The notes under the pieces: model-generated
What the model saw: the letters and a program-made list of their open reading frames with translations, nothing else
What the model was told of the DNA's origin: nothing
The model's database searches: none
Assembly (NCBI GenBank): GCA_001414345.1
Contig: LLCB01000317.1
Coordinates: forward strand, 1 to 64,000
From: Hymenoscyphus infarciens
Taxonomy: Eukaryota > Ascomycota > Leotiomycetes > Helotiales > Helotiaceae
DNA: 64,000 bases
Direction of reading: 5' to 3'
Part shown: piece by piece, positions 47,941-58,668 of the stretch
Layout: the number at the start of each line of letters is the position of its first letter
How positions within the stretch are numbered: position 1 is the stretch's first letter
Made by a program: the position numbers and the translations under genes

Positions 47941-50900
47941 ATGTGGAAGCTGGCCTCTTCTCTTGTCCAAATAAATACTGATGCTGACTTACGTAGTATT
48001 GTTTTAGTCCCGTCGGTCGGGGCTGATCCAAGTGCAACCTGGGGTTCATGGATTGAAGAAGACTTGCTAGCGCAAATACCAACGGCACACATTCGGTTTT
48101 ATGATCATGGCCAAGCGAATGAAAGTGAAGGATTAGGAGCACTTGGAAGTCGCTTTCTCAGTCTCCTGCAGAAAACTCATAAATCGGAACGGAGACCGCC
48201 TACAATTTTCCTATGCCATGGTACCGGAGGGCTTGTCCTAAAGAATGCTCTGGTAAACGCCCAGCAAAACCAATATCTCGGTGTGGTGCAGTCTTGCATC
48301 GGAGTTGCTTTTTTTTGTAAGTCGAGATAAAATCACCTCATTATCATAATCAGCTCCCAAAAGACACGAGGAAGTCAGAGTCGGCTTCACATTGCGAGAA
48401 TGCATACCGAAGCTACCAAACAGATGGTTCAAGACTTCGTGCTTCGGCACTCATCATTCTCTTCGAGGTGAGAGAATGTCTATCACAACTTTGACCTCGC
48501 TCATAAAGGAGAATCGATGGGATGGGATAGTTTGGGTTCAGATGCTAACAATTTCAGCCGTTCCACAACATGGTTCAGACTTCCTGGCTGATCCGGATTT
48601 CTACCAGACAGTAAATTTGATCTCAAATTCTCGCTGGCAGCATGATAATCGCCATCGGAAGCAAAACAGCCCCCCGCTCTATGCGGTACCCCCCACTCCA
48701 AAGCTGATAGAAGATTTAAGATCAATCAGTGATCTGGAATTCTTATCAGAATCCTTTTCTTCGCTGCTGGAAACGTCACTCAAGGATGCAAAGATTTGGT
48801 CCCTCTACGAGACTGTTCCGGGCGGTTTTCGATGGACTTCAAACGGAAGTAAGCTCTACGACCAGGATAACTATGTTGTACTCGCAGAATCGGCAACCTA
48901 TGGCTTATCGGAAATGGGTATAAATATCATGCTTCAATGTAATCACTGGGGAACAGCATCATTTGATACTATGCACGCGAAGGATGAGAAATTCGATAGT
49001 CTCCACGCCTCTACAAGCAAATCTGATTTCGTTAGCGAAGTGCGACGTTGCGTCTTTGGTAAACTATTGCCTTTTGGGGATATCACGCAGAAATTCAAGG
49101 TCCAGCGTCATTGTTTTTACAAGGAATATCCATATCGTGTATCCAATGACATGTCTTTTTCAAAACTACTTGAGGGCGAAATGAAGGAGTTTCTTTATCC
49201 AGATGATACGATCACTCCTCCCAAGATGGATGAACCCAAATTTGTGCCGATTGCTTCTAGGAATACGAAGAGTCCACGGTCAGTATTGAAGAAGAGAACG
49301 CCAAGCCATACTCAGGATTCTCCAACTTCGCATCGAGGTCGTCAAAATGTTGGAATTCCGGGAAGGCCAGCAGAACCTACTTTAGAGCCAGAAATCCAGG
49401 AGAGGAATTCGCAAGGTACTGCTAGGAAAGTTGTCACGCTGCAGACTGGCGGAGGTATAGTAAAGCCCAAGGATTGTAAGTTTATTGTTTGCAATGGGGA
49501 GCACTCAAAAAGGTACTAATTTCGTATCTTCGTAGCTTATCATGATACAAGATCGTCTTCTGTCGCCTCGGAATCCGGAAGTTTTATCGGCAGACGAAAC
49601 AGTTCGACAATTCATGATAAATCTGCTCATTCAGTCAATTTAACCCCACACAAGCTGGCTTGTCCCATAAACCAGCCTGGGGTCCGTATAACCAAGGAAT
49701 CGACTTCGTCAGAGGTTGTGAAGTCCGGGAGTTCCAAACCGAGATGCAGATGGATTCATGTGCCCTGTACGCATACTGGCTGGGCTGAGGTTTGTTACTT
49801 ACCCTTCCATGATTCTTGGTTCGACTAACTGAAGTATTTCCAAGGAGATAATACGTGGCTTCGCATGTGCGACGAACCAGGAGGGGCCATGTGATGAGAT
49901 GCTACAGGTATGAGACCCAATTCAAGCCAAGATTCTAAAGAGTACTGATGATTAGAAACAAGGACAAATTCTGGCTCAAAAGACAGAATTCTGTTACGCA
50001 TAGCCTCCCCCATGCTCGATATATGCACTCGATGTGTGAATTTTTCGGTAGCCTCCCTGACAAGCAGGCGCCCACAAATACAACAAACTCGGATGGAAAT
50101 TCCCAAGGAGATTCCTCGCCGCATCCAACCAAGAGCGGAAAATATAGTAGTGTGAGAGAGATTATGTATATACGTAAGTGATCGAAAATTAGCCCGGACT
50201 AATTTTTTGAATGCGTTTGAGAAAATTACAAGGCTAATAACTACAATAGCTTACCTCCACTGGGAGCCTTTTAGGCAATTCCAAAGACGCGAGAGAGTTA
50301 TCCATAACTGCATAAAACTTGGAGCGACTCCTGACCAACAAAGCGTCGAAGAAGAGTCCAGAACATTTGCAACCCATGGAGGAACGAAACGCCGCAAAGA
50401 AGAAGGAGCTCTACTTGCCAATTCCAAATTGTTCAGTAAATTGAAGGAGAACTTAAGCGAGTCTCCGGGTTTGAGATTGATATGGCAGTGTCTGAGTGAG
50501 GATAAGCAGCTTCATTGCAGAAGGTCGCTTGATCAGTATATGTATACAACTTTACCGGATACGTCAGTTCGGGATAGAGATCAAATTTTGTACAAGTCTA
50601 GGCTGTTGGACTCCAGGAAGTCAATTTCCATTTTCAAGGAAAAGGAAGAAGAAGAAGAAGAAGAAGAAGAAGAAGGAGATGCTCAGAATCCTGGCTGGGA
50701 AAATTATGAGTCTGATGACGAAGATGGTACTCCTGGGAACGTGTTAGTGGTAGATCAATTGTGGATGTTTGTTATGGATGACGGTACGTATTCTTGGGAA
50801 GAAACTCTCACATTGAGTATTTGACCAAGCTTGTAATTACCCATGAGAAGTTCTGACATATTTATAGATACTTTTGTCACATTTTTCCCTCCCAAGGAGG

Positions 50901-52239
50901 TTGATACAAAACCTGGCGGGCGGCACTCTTCGGCCCTGGAACCTAAAGCTAAGCTAGATATTACACAACTACTAAGGTCCAAGGGGGACATACAGACTGT
51001 TATATTGAAGGACTTAAAATCGGAAGCCAAGTTAATTACCGACAAATGGGACATGGCTGCATTGGTTGTGAAACACGTTGTCACTGTTTTGTTCGATCGA
51101 TTCGAGACCAAAGAACCACGTGTTATGACCCACTTTGGGAGATATATTGAAAGACTGGTAAGTTGAGCCAAGTGTCCAGTTCGGGAAATTGAGGAAGCTC
51201 TCCTAACTTCTTTATAGACCGAAAGCCAAGCACGGTCCTGGTCGCGATTAAAGATTGGACGTGGTCGAAGACTACGTGGGTCGACTAAGGATGTGCAACA
51301 AATATTCCAGGATATTCGAGACTTGCGAGAACTCCGAGATGTTGAAGATGAGTTAGGGATTATAAAGAAAATACTGGACAAACAGCAGACACACCTTGGT
51401 AAAATGCGGAAGGAATATGGCGAGAGGATTCAATTGACCGGTAGTGTGGGGTTTGGGTATCTTGATGAGGCTGTGAATATGATTGATCGACAACATGAAC
51501 AGATTTCGAGGATGCTAGAGAATTTACAAGTCACGATCAAGGGAGTAAGTTCTTACGGAGATTATGGGAAACTTCCAAATTCGCTGACAGGAGACAGTAC
51601 GATGATCTCATTGCTTTGCAGCAAAATCAAATTTCGCTTTATGAGTCTATTGATGCAGCGGAGCAATCGAGAGCTGTCACGATATTTACTGGTAGGTTAA
51701 ATGCCAAAATTTGATGAAAGGACTCGCTAACTGAATGTCAATTATAGTTTTCACCGTCTTTTTTGTTAGTATACCCTCTCTCGTATAAACACTTTCGGTG
51801 TAGATTCTGATATATTTAGCTTCCCTTGTCATTTTTCACCTCCTTGTATGGAATGAACATCCAAGAATGGAGCGGAGAAGATTCCAATGTATCCATGAAC
51901 TTCATGCTATCAACTACCCGTATGTCCCACATAATAGTTTGTGCCCTTCTCGCATTGGCTGCTAACAATTTCCAAGTTCCCATCTCCTTTTTCGTGATCG
52001 CCATCGCTTTTCTCTTCGCGAACGACAGTCGTGCCCGCTCATCCCTAGTAGAAACCTACCAGATTACGCTCGAGCTCCTCATCATAATCATCGAAAAACT
52101 TCGTCTCCCCGGCCTAGCACGACGGACCGATAGGCTCTGGGAACGTTTTAAACATAAATATTTCACTCCACGCAAACTATATTTGAAGAGACATCGGACT
52201 AAGAGGATAAAGCAGAAGAAGGAAAAGGGGGGAGCATAG
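47941..52239 (+). CDS. Fusion of SesB-like alpha/beta-hydrolase and CorA-like channel domain
   Basis: Eleven exons: 47941-48316, 48354-49475, 49536-49789, 49845-49890, 49943-50173, 50250-50783, 50868-51157, 51218-51544, 51598-51691, 51748-51764, 51820-52239. They total 3711 bp, 1236 residues, in frame. Residues 18-330 follow the alpha/beta-hydrolase domain found at the N-terminus of fungal NLR-type proteins: VLVPSVGADPSATWGSW, FLCHGTGGLVLKNAL (93-104), WSLYETVPGG and LQCNHWG. The nucleophile serine of GHSxGG is Gly here. Residues 330-560 are disordered. From 571 the CorA-like part runs: RWIHVPCTHTGW, HARYM, IPYLHWE, LDQYMYTTLPDT..RDRDQ, VDQLW and FVTFFPP, then helices and IFTVFTVFFLPLSFFTSL-YGMN (GMN 1108-1110) and a second TM at 1133-1164; basic tail. 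It should sit in a membrane with its hydrolase half in the cytosol. Introns 1 (37 bp) and 4 are the least certain. Confidence 0.75.
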
Positions 52240-52590
52240 GAGTCCCCGGTCGGCTGAATTGGTGGATGGGGGCGTGAGGAAGAGATGTAGTTGGGGGAGG
52301 GGTGAAGATGGTAGAGTGGATGTTGGTGAAGGGGTTAGAGGCGATGATGGGGCGTTAAGAACACATGCGAGTATGGGAAATGTTTGAGTATTGAATGTAA
52401 GATTACTCGCGGGATCACATAAACAATAACAAGCTACCAATGAGGTTGAATATTTGAACTATAAGAAAAGCGGCCTACCGCAGAAGAAGACCAAACAAGT
52501 ACACGGGCCAGCCCATGAAGAAACAGAAACACGACCAAGCGGCAGACCAAAATCTCTAATAGGAAACACAGAAATAACCAAATACCACCA
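52240..52590. other. Convergent 3' intergenic region
   Basis: About 350 bp between the stop of the hydrolase/CorA gene (+) and the stop of the next gene (-). It is G-rich on the + strand (GGGGGAGGGG-type) in its first part. No gene seen. Confidence 0.5.
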
Positions 52591-53987
52591 TCAGAAGTCA
52601 ACTCCACCCTCATCCTCATACTCATCCTCATCACCGGCGTCACTAAAAGGAAGAGCACTCTCTCCAAAGATTGGCTCAAACCATATGTCCAATTTATCTA
52701 GCAGTCCCTCTTTGTTAGCAATGCGCAGGTGTGCCACTAAATTCCTTTTAGCCGACTCCCAACGCACCACATCACCCTGAGGGATTAGGGCTTTCAACTC
52801 TCTTGGACCTTTCATGTATAGAGTGATTCGTTCTATGTCAGACGCGGATTTCTTGGGACATCTTGGAACATCTTGCCATTGTGGAGATTTCTTCCAGGAA
52901 AACTGATAGAGTCATATGTTTCAACGGTTTCCCTTCCCACAGGGTTTCCCACACCTTTGGTGTCTGCGTCTTGATCCAGAACAAGGGTCTTCGTGAGTTC
53001 TGCGAGTTGTGCTCGGATGGGTTGTGTTCGGGGGAGTTGTGCTCGGGGCAATGTTTTTGCAGAAGACGATGGGACAGATGTTTCCATTGACCGGCAAGAG
53101 CATTTTTCTTAGGTACTGTGTTCTGCTGTGTTGGGTACGCTTCGTTGGGAGTCTTTTCTTTGGGGTTGCCCTGTACAGGTCATCTGTTTGCGACCTCTCG
53201 GGATATCTCATCTTCGCAGACGGAGCTTTAGCAGAACTTTGATGCTACATGGCTAGACATGATTGTGTTTGGTGCTTGGATAGGATTCGAGACTTGCTTT
53301 TGAGTCCATGGTTGACGCTGCGAGGACCCCTCGCCGTTCAATTCTGTCGTTTCAAGGACTCTCTGATTTCTGAAAGGATATGGCTTCTGGTAATCGGTAT
53401 GCGCGCTCGGTACTAGTACATTGTTGGTGAATCGATCAAAGTCTTCGGAGGTATACCCAAAGGCTTCTTTCCGTGAGGGGGTGGGGGTAGAGGCCGAGTT
53501 CAGAACTCCGAACGAAACGAGTTGGTCTTCGACATTGCCATTTGTAATTCCCATATTTGCGACCGGAGCAACAGGAGAGCGTAATTTCACTCGGTCCTTC
53601 TGGCGGACTGTCTGCTGCGGGTTATCTTCGATCTGGGGACTGTCAATTATGTCAGAATTGAAATTAAATTTGTGTTCAAAAACATGCCCTAGTTGAATGG
53701 AGTGATTCTGAGCCTCTGGTACTCTTTTTGGCGAGCCCGAGGTCACGTATAGAGCGTCTTCTTTTCTTTTCATGTTCGGTCGTTCGTCGTAAGCCGATTC
53801 GCGACGACGTTTCGGGAAGTTCCGCCCGGTCGTTGGCCACATAGAGTCCTAAAAAGCTTGGTTAGGGTTCGTGGAGGCAGTCAATGGGACGTGGACATAC
53901 CTCTGATTCATCCGTCAATTCCCATGTGTGGTCAATTTCTGCAGGAGAGTTTCGAAGTGTAGTCTGGAATCTGGAGGAGCTTGCTAT
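52591..53987 (-). CDS. Unknown protein, 5' end lost in AT block 4
   Basis: Read on the minus strand from a strong acceptor (pyrimidine tract ending CTTTAAG at 53988): exon 53987-53901 (IASSSRFQTTLRNS...), a 52-bp intron with CCCTAACC branch, exon 53848-53249 (DSMWPTTGRNFPKRRRES...), a 37-bp candidate intron, then exon(s) from 53211 to the stop at 52591 (ITLYMKGPRELKALIPQG..., acidic end EDEYEDEGGVDF). In the last part (53211-52820) all three frames stay open in pieces, so at least one more intron exists that I could not place. Basic KRRR and Ser/Pro-rich stretches suggest a nuclear, partly disordered protein; no domain recognised. No start codon exists before the AT block begins, so the gene is partial or broken. 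Confidence 0.5.
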
Positions 53988-54121
53988 CTTAAAGGAAAAG
54001 AGGGGGTAAAAGAGACACTCTAGGGATTATCCTAAAATAATCTAACAGAGAGATAATCTTAATATATAGGACCCTTCACCGGTTGCTCTCTCTACTGTCC
54101 CGACTTTAGACTATTTAACTA

Positions 54122-56099
54122 AGAGCCTGTTTAGCTCGTATATATCTAGGATATATACTACTAAAAATCAGGAGGTAATATATATATACTCTTTGTATAT
54201 ATATACTAGTGTTTCGTATATAGATTTAAAAGTGATATAAATCCCTCGTTTAACCTCGTATATCTTAGTATATAGATAATTAGAATATATACTACTAAAA
54301 AAGGTTCTAGACCTCTAAAGATATAAATCTTTAAAACTTTATATATATATGTTTTTTTTACTACTATTAAAACACCTCTCTATACTATAGATGAGAATCT
54401 ATACTAGGATATATACTAGAATATATATTACGAGCTAAACGTCTACTTAATATATTAAGAAATAATTAATAATATATACTAACTTATATAAGATCACTAT
54501 TTAGAGTATCTCGTCAAATATACGTATATATATTTAAATACTTTATATAAGCTAAATAGGCTCTAATTAGAATACTTCTTAATAGTCTCTAAGTATTTAG
54601 GGTCTATTTAGCTAGTATATTTTTTAGATAGTTTAGTATATATACTACTAAAAAGACGTTATAATAATAATAGATAATTTAATATATTTAATACTTTAAT
54701 TTATACTAAATCGTTTAGCTTATATACTTTTTAAGCTAGCTTATTTAGCTAAATAATCTAGTATTTATATAAAAGATTATCTCTACTTAAAAAGGTTATT
54801 ATCTTATTATTATTAAAACTACGATAATTAGAATATATTCTAATATATATCTTCTCTTTCTACTACTAGTACTTATACTACTAATAATCTACTAATATAT
54901 ATATACTACTTTATCGACGTCGGATATATACTTATAACCTCTAAATAGAGGCTATTATAGTAGTAATTAGAGTCTTTTCTTATATAAATTACTACTAAAA
55001 CAACTGTATTAAAACATCTTAATATACTTTAAAGTTATAAGATAATAAGTAGATAGAAGAATTAATTTAAGAGTCTCTAAAATATATAAAAGATAGCCTT
55101 TTTATTATCTAGAATACTTTTAAAGTAGTAGAAGATTTACTTTTATAAAAGACCTTCTTTATAATTATAAGATATATAAGTATAAGAGAGTAATATAGTA
55201 TATTTCTATTTACTATAGTAAGTAACCTTTCTATATATAAGATAGTAGAGTGATTTTAAAAGTAAGAAATTAATTAATTAATTATTTACCTAATTAGAAG
55301 AGAGTATTAATATAAAGTATAAGAGTATAGAAACGATTTAATAAACTTATTATAAAGTAATAATATTACTTTTTATAGATAACCTCTATAATTCTACTAT
55401 TATATACCTAAATCTTTTAATAATACTCTTTAAAATTAAGTATAATCCTAAGTATTTCTTATATTTTAAGAATTACTTAAGAGCTTTAAATAGTACTTAT
55501 ATTCTAGTAATCTCTCTATATAAAAAGAGGTTACTTTTTAGAGATTAGTTATATAATCTTAACTAGAAGATACTAATTATATATACTTTTAATATATAAT
55601 TCTCTTATATACTCTCTAAGTAGAAGAGAAGTATAATAGATTCTACTTTATAGATAAAAGCTATATATTCTAAGAGCTTAATTAGCTTATATAAATTATT
55701 TAAATAGATATATAGATATTTAATAATATATTCTAAATAGTAACCTCGTATAAGTTAGTATATCTCTCTCTTTATTTCTAAATATATATAAGAATTATTT
55801 AGCTTATAGTATATATATTTTTAGTAAGTAGTACTAAGTACTAGTATTAGATAGTAGATAAAAGATATATATAAACTTTTAAAGATTTATATCTCTAGAG
55901 GTCTAAATCTTTTTTTAGTAGTATATATTCTATTTATATATATACTAAGATATACGAGGTTAAACGAGAGATTTATATTACTTTTAAATATATATACTAA
56001 ATACTAGTATATATATAGATTTAGTATATTTATATATATAAATTACCTCCTTGTTTTTAGTAGTATATATCCTAGATATATACGAGCTAAATAGGCTCT
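54122..56099. mobile_element. 2-kb DNA transposon-like element with about 230-bp TIRs
   Basis: The left arm 54122-54350 (AGAGCCTGTTTAGCTCGTAT) and right arm 55871-56099 are reverse complements over about 230 bp with scattered changes, including the blocks CTAGGATATATACTACTAAAAA and CTCGTTTAACCTCGTATATC. The interior of 1.5 kb has no readable ORF. No clear target duplication was found (AACT left, AAAG right). Long TIRs fit a MULE-like or other TIR element; superfamily not assigned. Confidence 0.75.
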
Positions 56100-57517
56100 A
56101 AAGCTATCTAAATACTTAAAAGTAAATATATTTTAAGTAACTATAGCTTTCCTAGCTCTCTAGAGTATTTAGTATTATATTATACTATATAGTACTATTT
56201 AAAAGAGTAGAAGTAAATAGTAGAAAATTAAAGAGTATCTAAGAATAAGAAGAAGCTATTTAACTTATAGTATATAATATTATATAATATAATAGAGTAT
56301 ATATTTAGAGTATTAATAAAATAATATAAAATATATACTACTTACTACTATTAAAAAGGTATATAAGAGTATGTTTAGTAGAATAACATATATAAATACT
56401 AGATACTAATATAGAAGAAAAGGCTAAACTAGTCTTTTCTAGCTATAGAAGAGTAAGTAGCTATATATAAGAGGTTTAGATAACATAATAGAGGTTTAGA
56501 TAATATAAAAAGGTTTAAAAGCTATCTAAAAGCTAAATCTAAAACCTTTCTAAATTAGATTTAATTTAAAAAAAAACAACTACTAAAACCTTATATATAT
56601 AGTATATACTATATAATCTTAGTTATATAGAATAGTAGACTATTATATCTCTCTCTCTCTTAAAAAAGACTTATTTTAAATCTTAGTATTATTATTATTA
56701 GAGCTAAATTAGAATACTAGATATTATTATTTTAGTCGAAGATATTAAATAAGAGTTAGTTAGAGTCTAAATCGTAGCTAACCTAGTTTATAAAGTAGAT
56801 ACTTATAAAAGAGACTTTGTTTCTAGTTATTCTAGTATTAAAAGTAAATATCTATATTCGCTAAAAGAGTATAGATCTAAGCTATCTTATAGATTAGAAA
56901 GAGTTTAGAGAAGACTTAGATAGTGTTTAGTCGTAAGACGATAGTAATATCTTAGCTAAGAGTTTACTTCGATAATATACTAATTTATATTTAATTTAAA
57001 ATTAAATAAAACTTCTAGCTAGTAAGAAGTAAAAGAAAGTAAGACTTCTTTTAGAGTTAGTAGAGTTTTAGCTAGTATTACTAAATATTATTAAAGCTTT
57101 ATTATCTAAAGTTTAGAATAATAAAAAGAGATAGTTTTAAGTATAATAGTATCTAAGTTTAGATATCTTAGTTATATAAAACTTATATTACTTAGGTCTT
57201 TAGACTATCTTATTCTCTTTAGCGATTCGGGTTTAAATTAGAGTACTTAAAGACTTATTTATCTTCGTCTAAGTCTACTTTATCTAAATCTACTTTAGAA
57301 GTAATACTAATAGAAGATCCGCTATTAGATTATAAAGAGTTTAGATCTAAACTAGATAAAGATAGAGAAGTATTCTTTTGAACTAAAGTGCTAATTAAAA
57401 GTAACTTAGTATTTAAGCGTATCTTCTTATCTATAGCTAAAAGATTAGACACTATTTTAATAAAGTTATATTTATACTATCTCTTTCTTATAATAGCTAA
57501 GTTTTAGAGCTATAGTA

Positions 57518-57906
57518 TGTTAGTATTAGGTAATAATTACCTTACTTACTAATAGGCTTTAGGTTTAAACCTTAGCCTATACTAGTTCTTTCTAGTGTTG
57601 TCTAGAAGGTTCGGTTACGTTCTCGGCTACGGTTAAGCGAACACGTGATCCCTAGAACCTTCTAGCAACCCCTTTGATTTATAAGCTATAGAAGCTTCTA
57701 GTATTTACTCTAGAAGTATATATAGCCCTGTTCTATCTTTTAGTTAGAAATCAAGTCAAAAATTCACTAAGTCTTTTATACTTATACTTCGACTCCTTAG
57801 AAACGTGATTTAGCGATCACCTGACCTACCCTGTGCCGATTCAACTTACGTACTTCTGACCTACCCTGTAGTCTACCCTGTACGTATATAACCTCTTATA
57901 TAGTAT
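57518..57906 (+). repeat. Repeat C, copy 2 (LTR-like)
   Basis: The better preserved copy of the repeat at 1075-1479, starting TGTTAGTATTAGG. Its middle (57590-57900) keeps many CpA/TpG sites, so it escaped most RIP. It contains two CCTACCCTGT..-type short repeats. Right end approximate. Confidence 0.6.
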
Positions 57907-58294
57907 AACCTTCTCTTAAATATAGAAGAACTATTCTAACTCTAGTATCTCTTTAAGTATAGCTATACTTAAAAAAAACGACTTTTAAAGTTAGTAAAAG
58001 TTTCTTTAGCGTAATCTCCTATTTATAAGAATCTAAAAGTGTTCTAAGTATTCTTCTTTTCGTAACTAGTTCAAAAGTATATATCTAAAAGAGTAATTAT
58101 ATCTTCTTATTTTTTAAAAGTATTCTAAACCGAGTCTAACTTATATCTAAGCTCTAGGTAGTTCCTAGTAAAGCTAGTCGTTATACTTTAAATAAGAGCT
58201 TTATAGATTAGAGGTAAATAATAGTAGTTAGTATTTATAAGAAGTCTATCTTATACTAATATCTTCTATTATTAGTATATAGATAAGATACTAT

Positions 58295-58668
58295 TATAAT
58301 AGTACGCTATTCTGAATTACTAGTATTCGTAGAACTACTAATATCTCTAATACCTCGAAGCTAAGATTACGATTAACCTAATACTTATATAATAGAAGAT
58401 ACTAAATAGATTAAGGTTTAGGTATTATATATTTAGCTTTAAGGCTCTTATTATTTAGTATTAGCTATATTAGACAGAGCTCGGTTATTATTATTATCGA
58501 GACTTAGTAGTTTCCGACCGCTTATATATAGATATTTATACTTAGTATAGAAGAGAGATAGTTTTTCCTTTTCTTCTATATTAGAGCCTAGTATTTACGT
58601 TTGTTATTCTATCTCGAACGTACTCTTATATACCTCTTTAGTAGTAATATATATTTCGTACTATTATA
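58295..58668 (+). mobile_element. Solo LTR of the Ty3/Gypsy family with target duplication
   Basis: A full-length match to the LTR family of 14523-14962, starting TATAATAGTACG and ending CGTACTATTATA. It is flanked by ACTAT at 58290-58294 and 58669-58673, a perfect 5-bp target duplication. No internal sequence is attached, so it arose by LTR-LTR recombination after insertion. Confidence 0.85.

Noticed and set aside
49891..49942. Apparent frameshift in the hydrolase/CorA gene
   Set aside because: Using GTGATG at 49891 and the AG at 49942 joins the frames in phase and gives the expected family sequence before HARYM.
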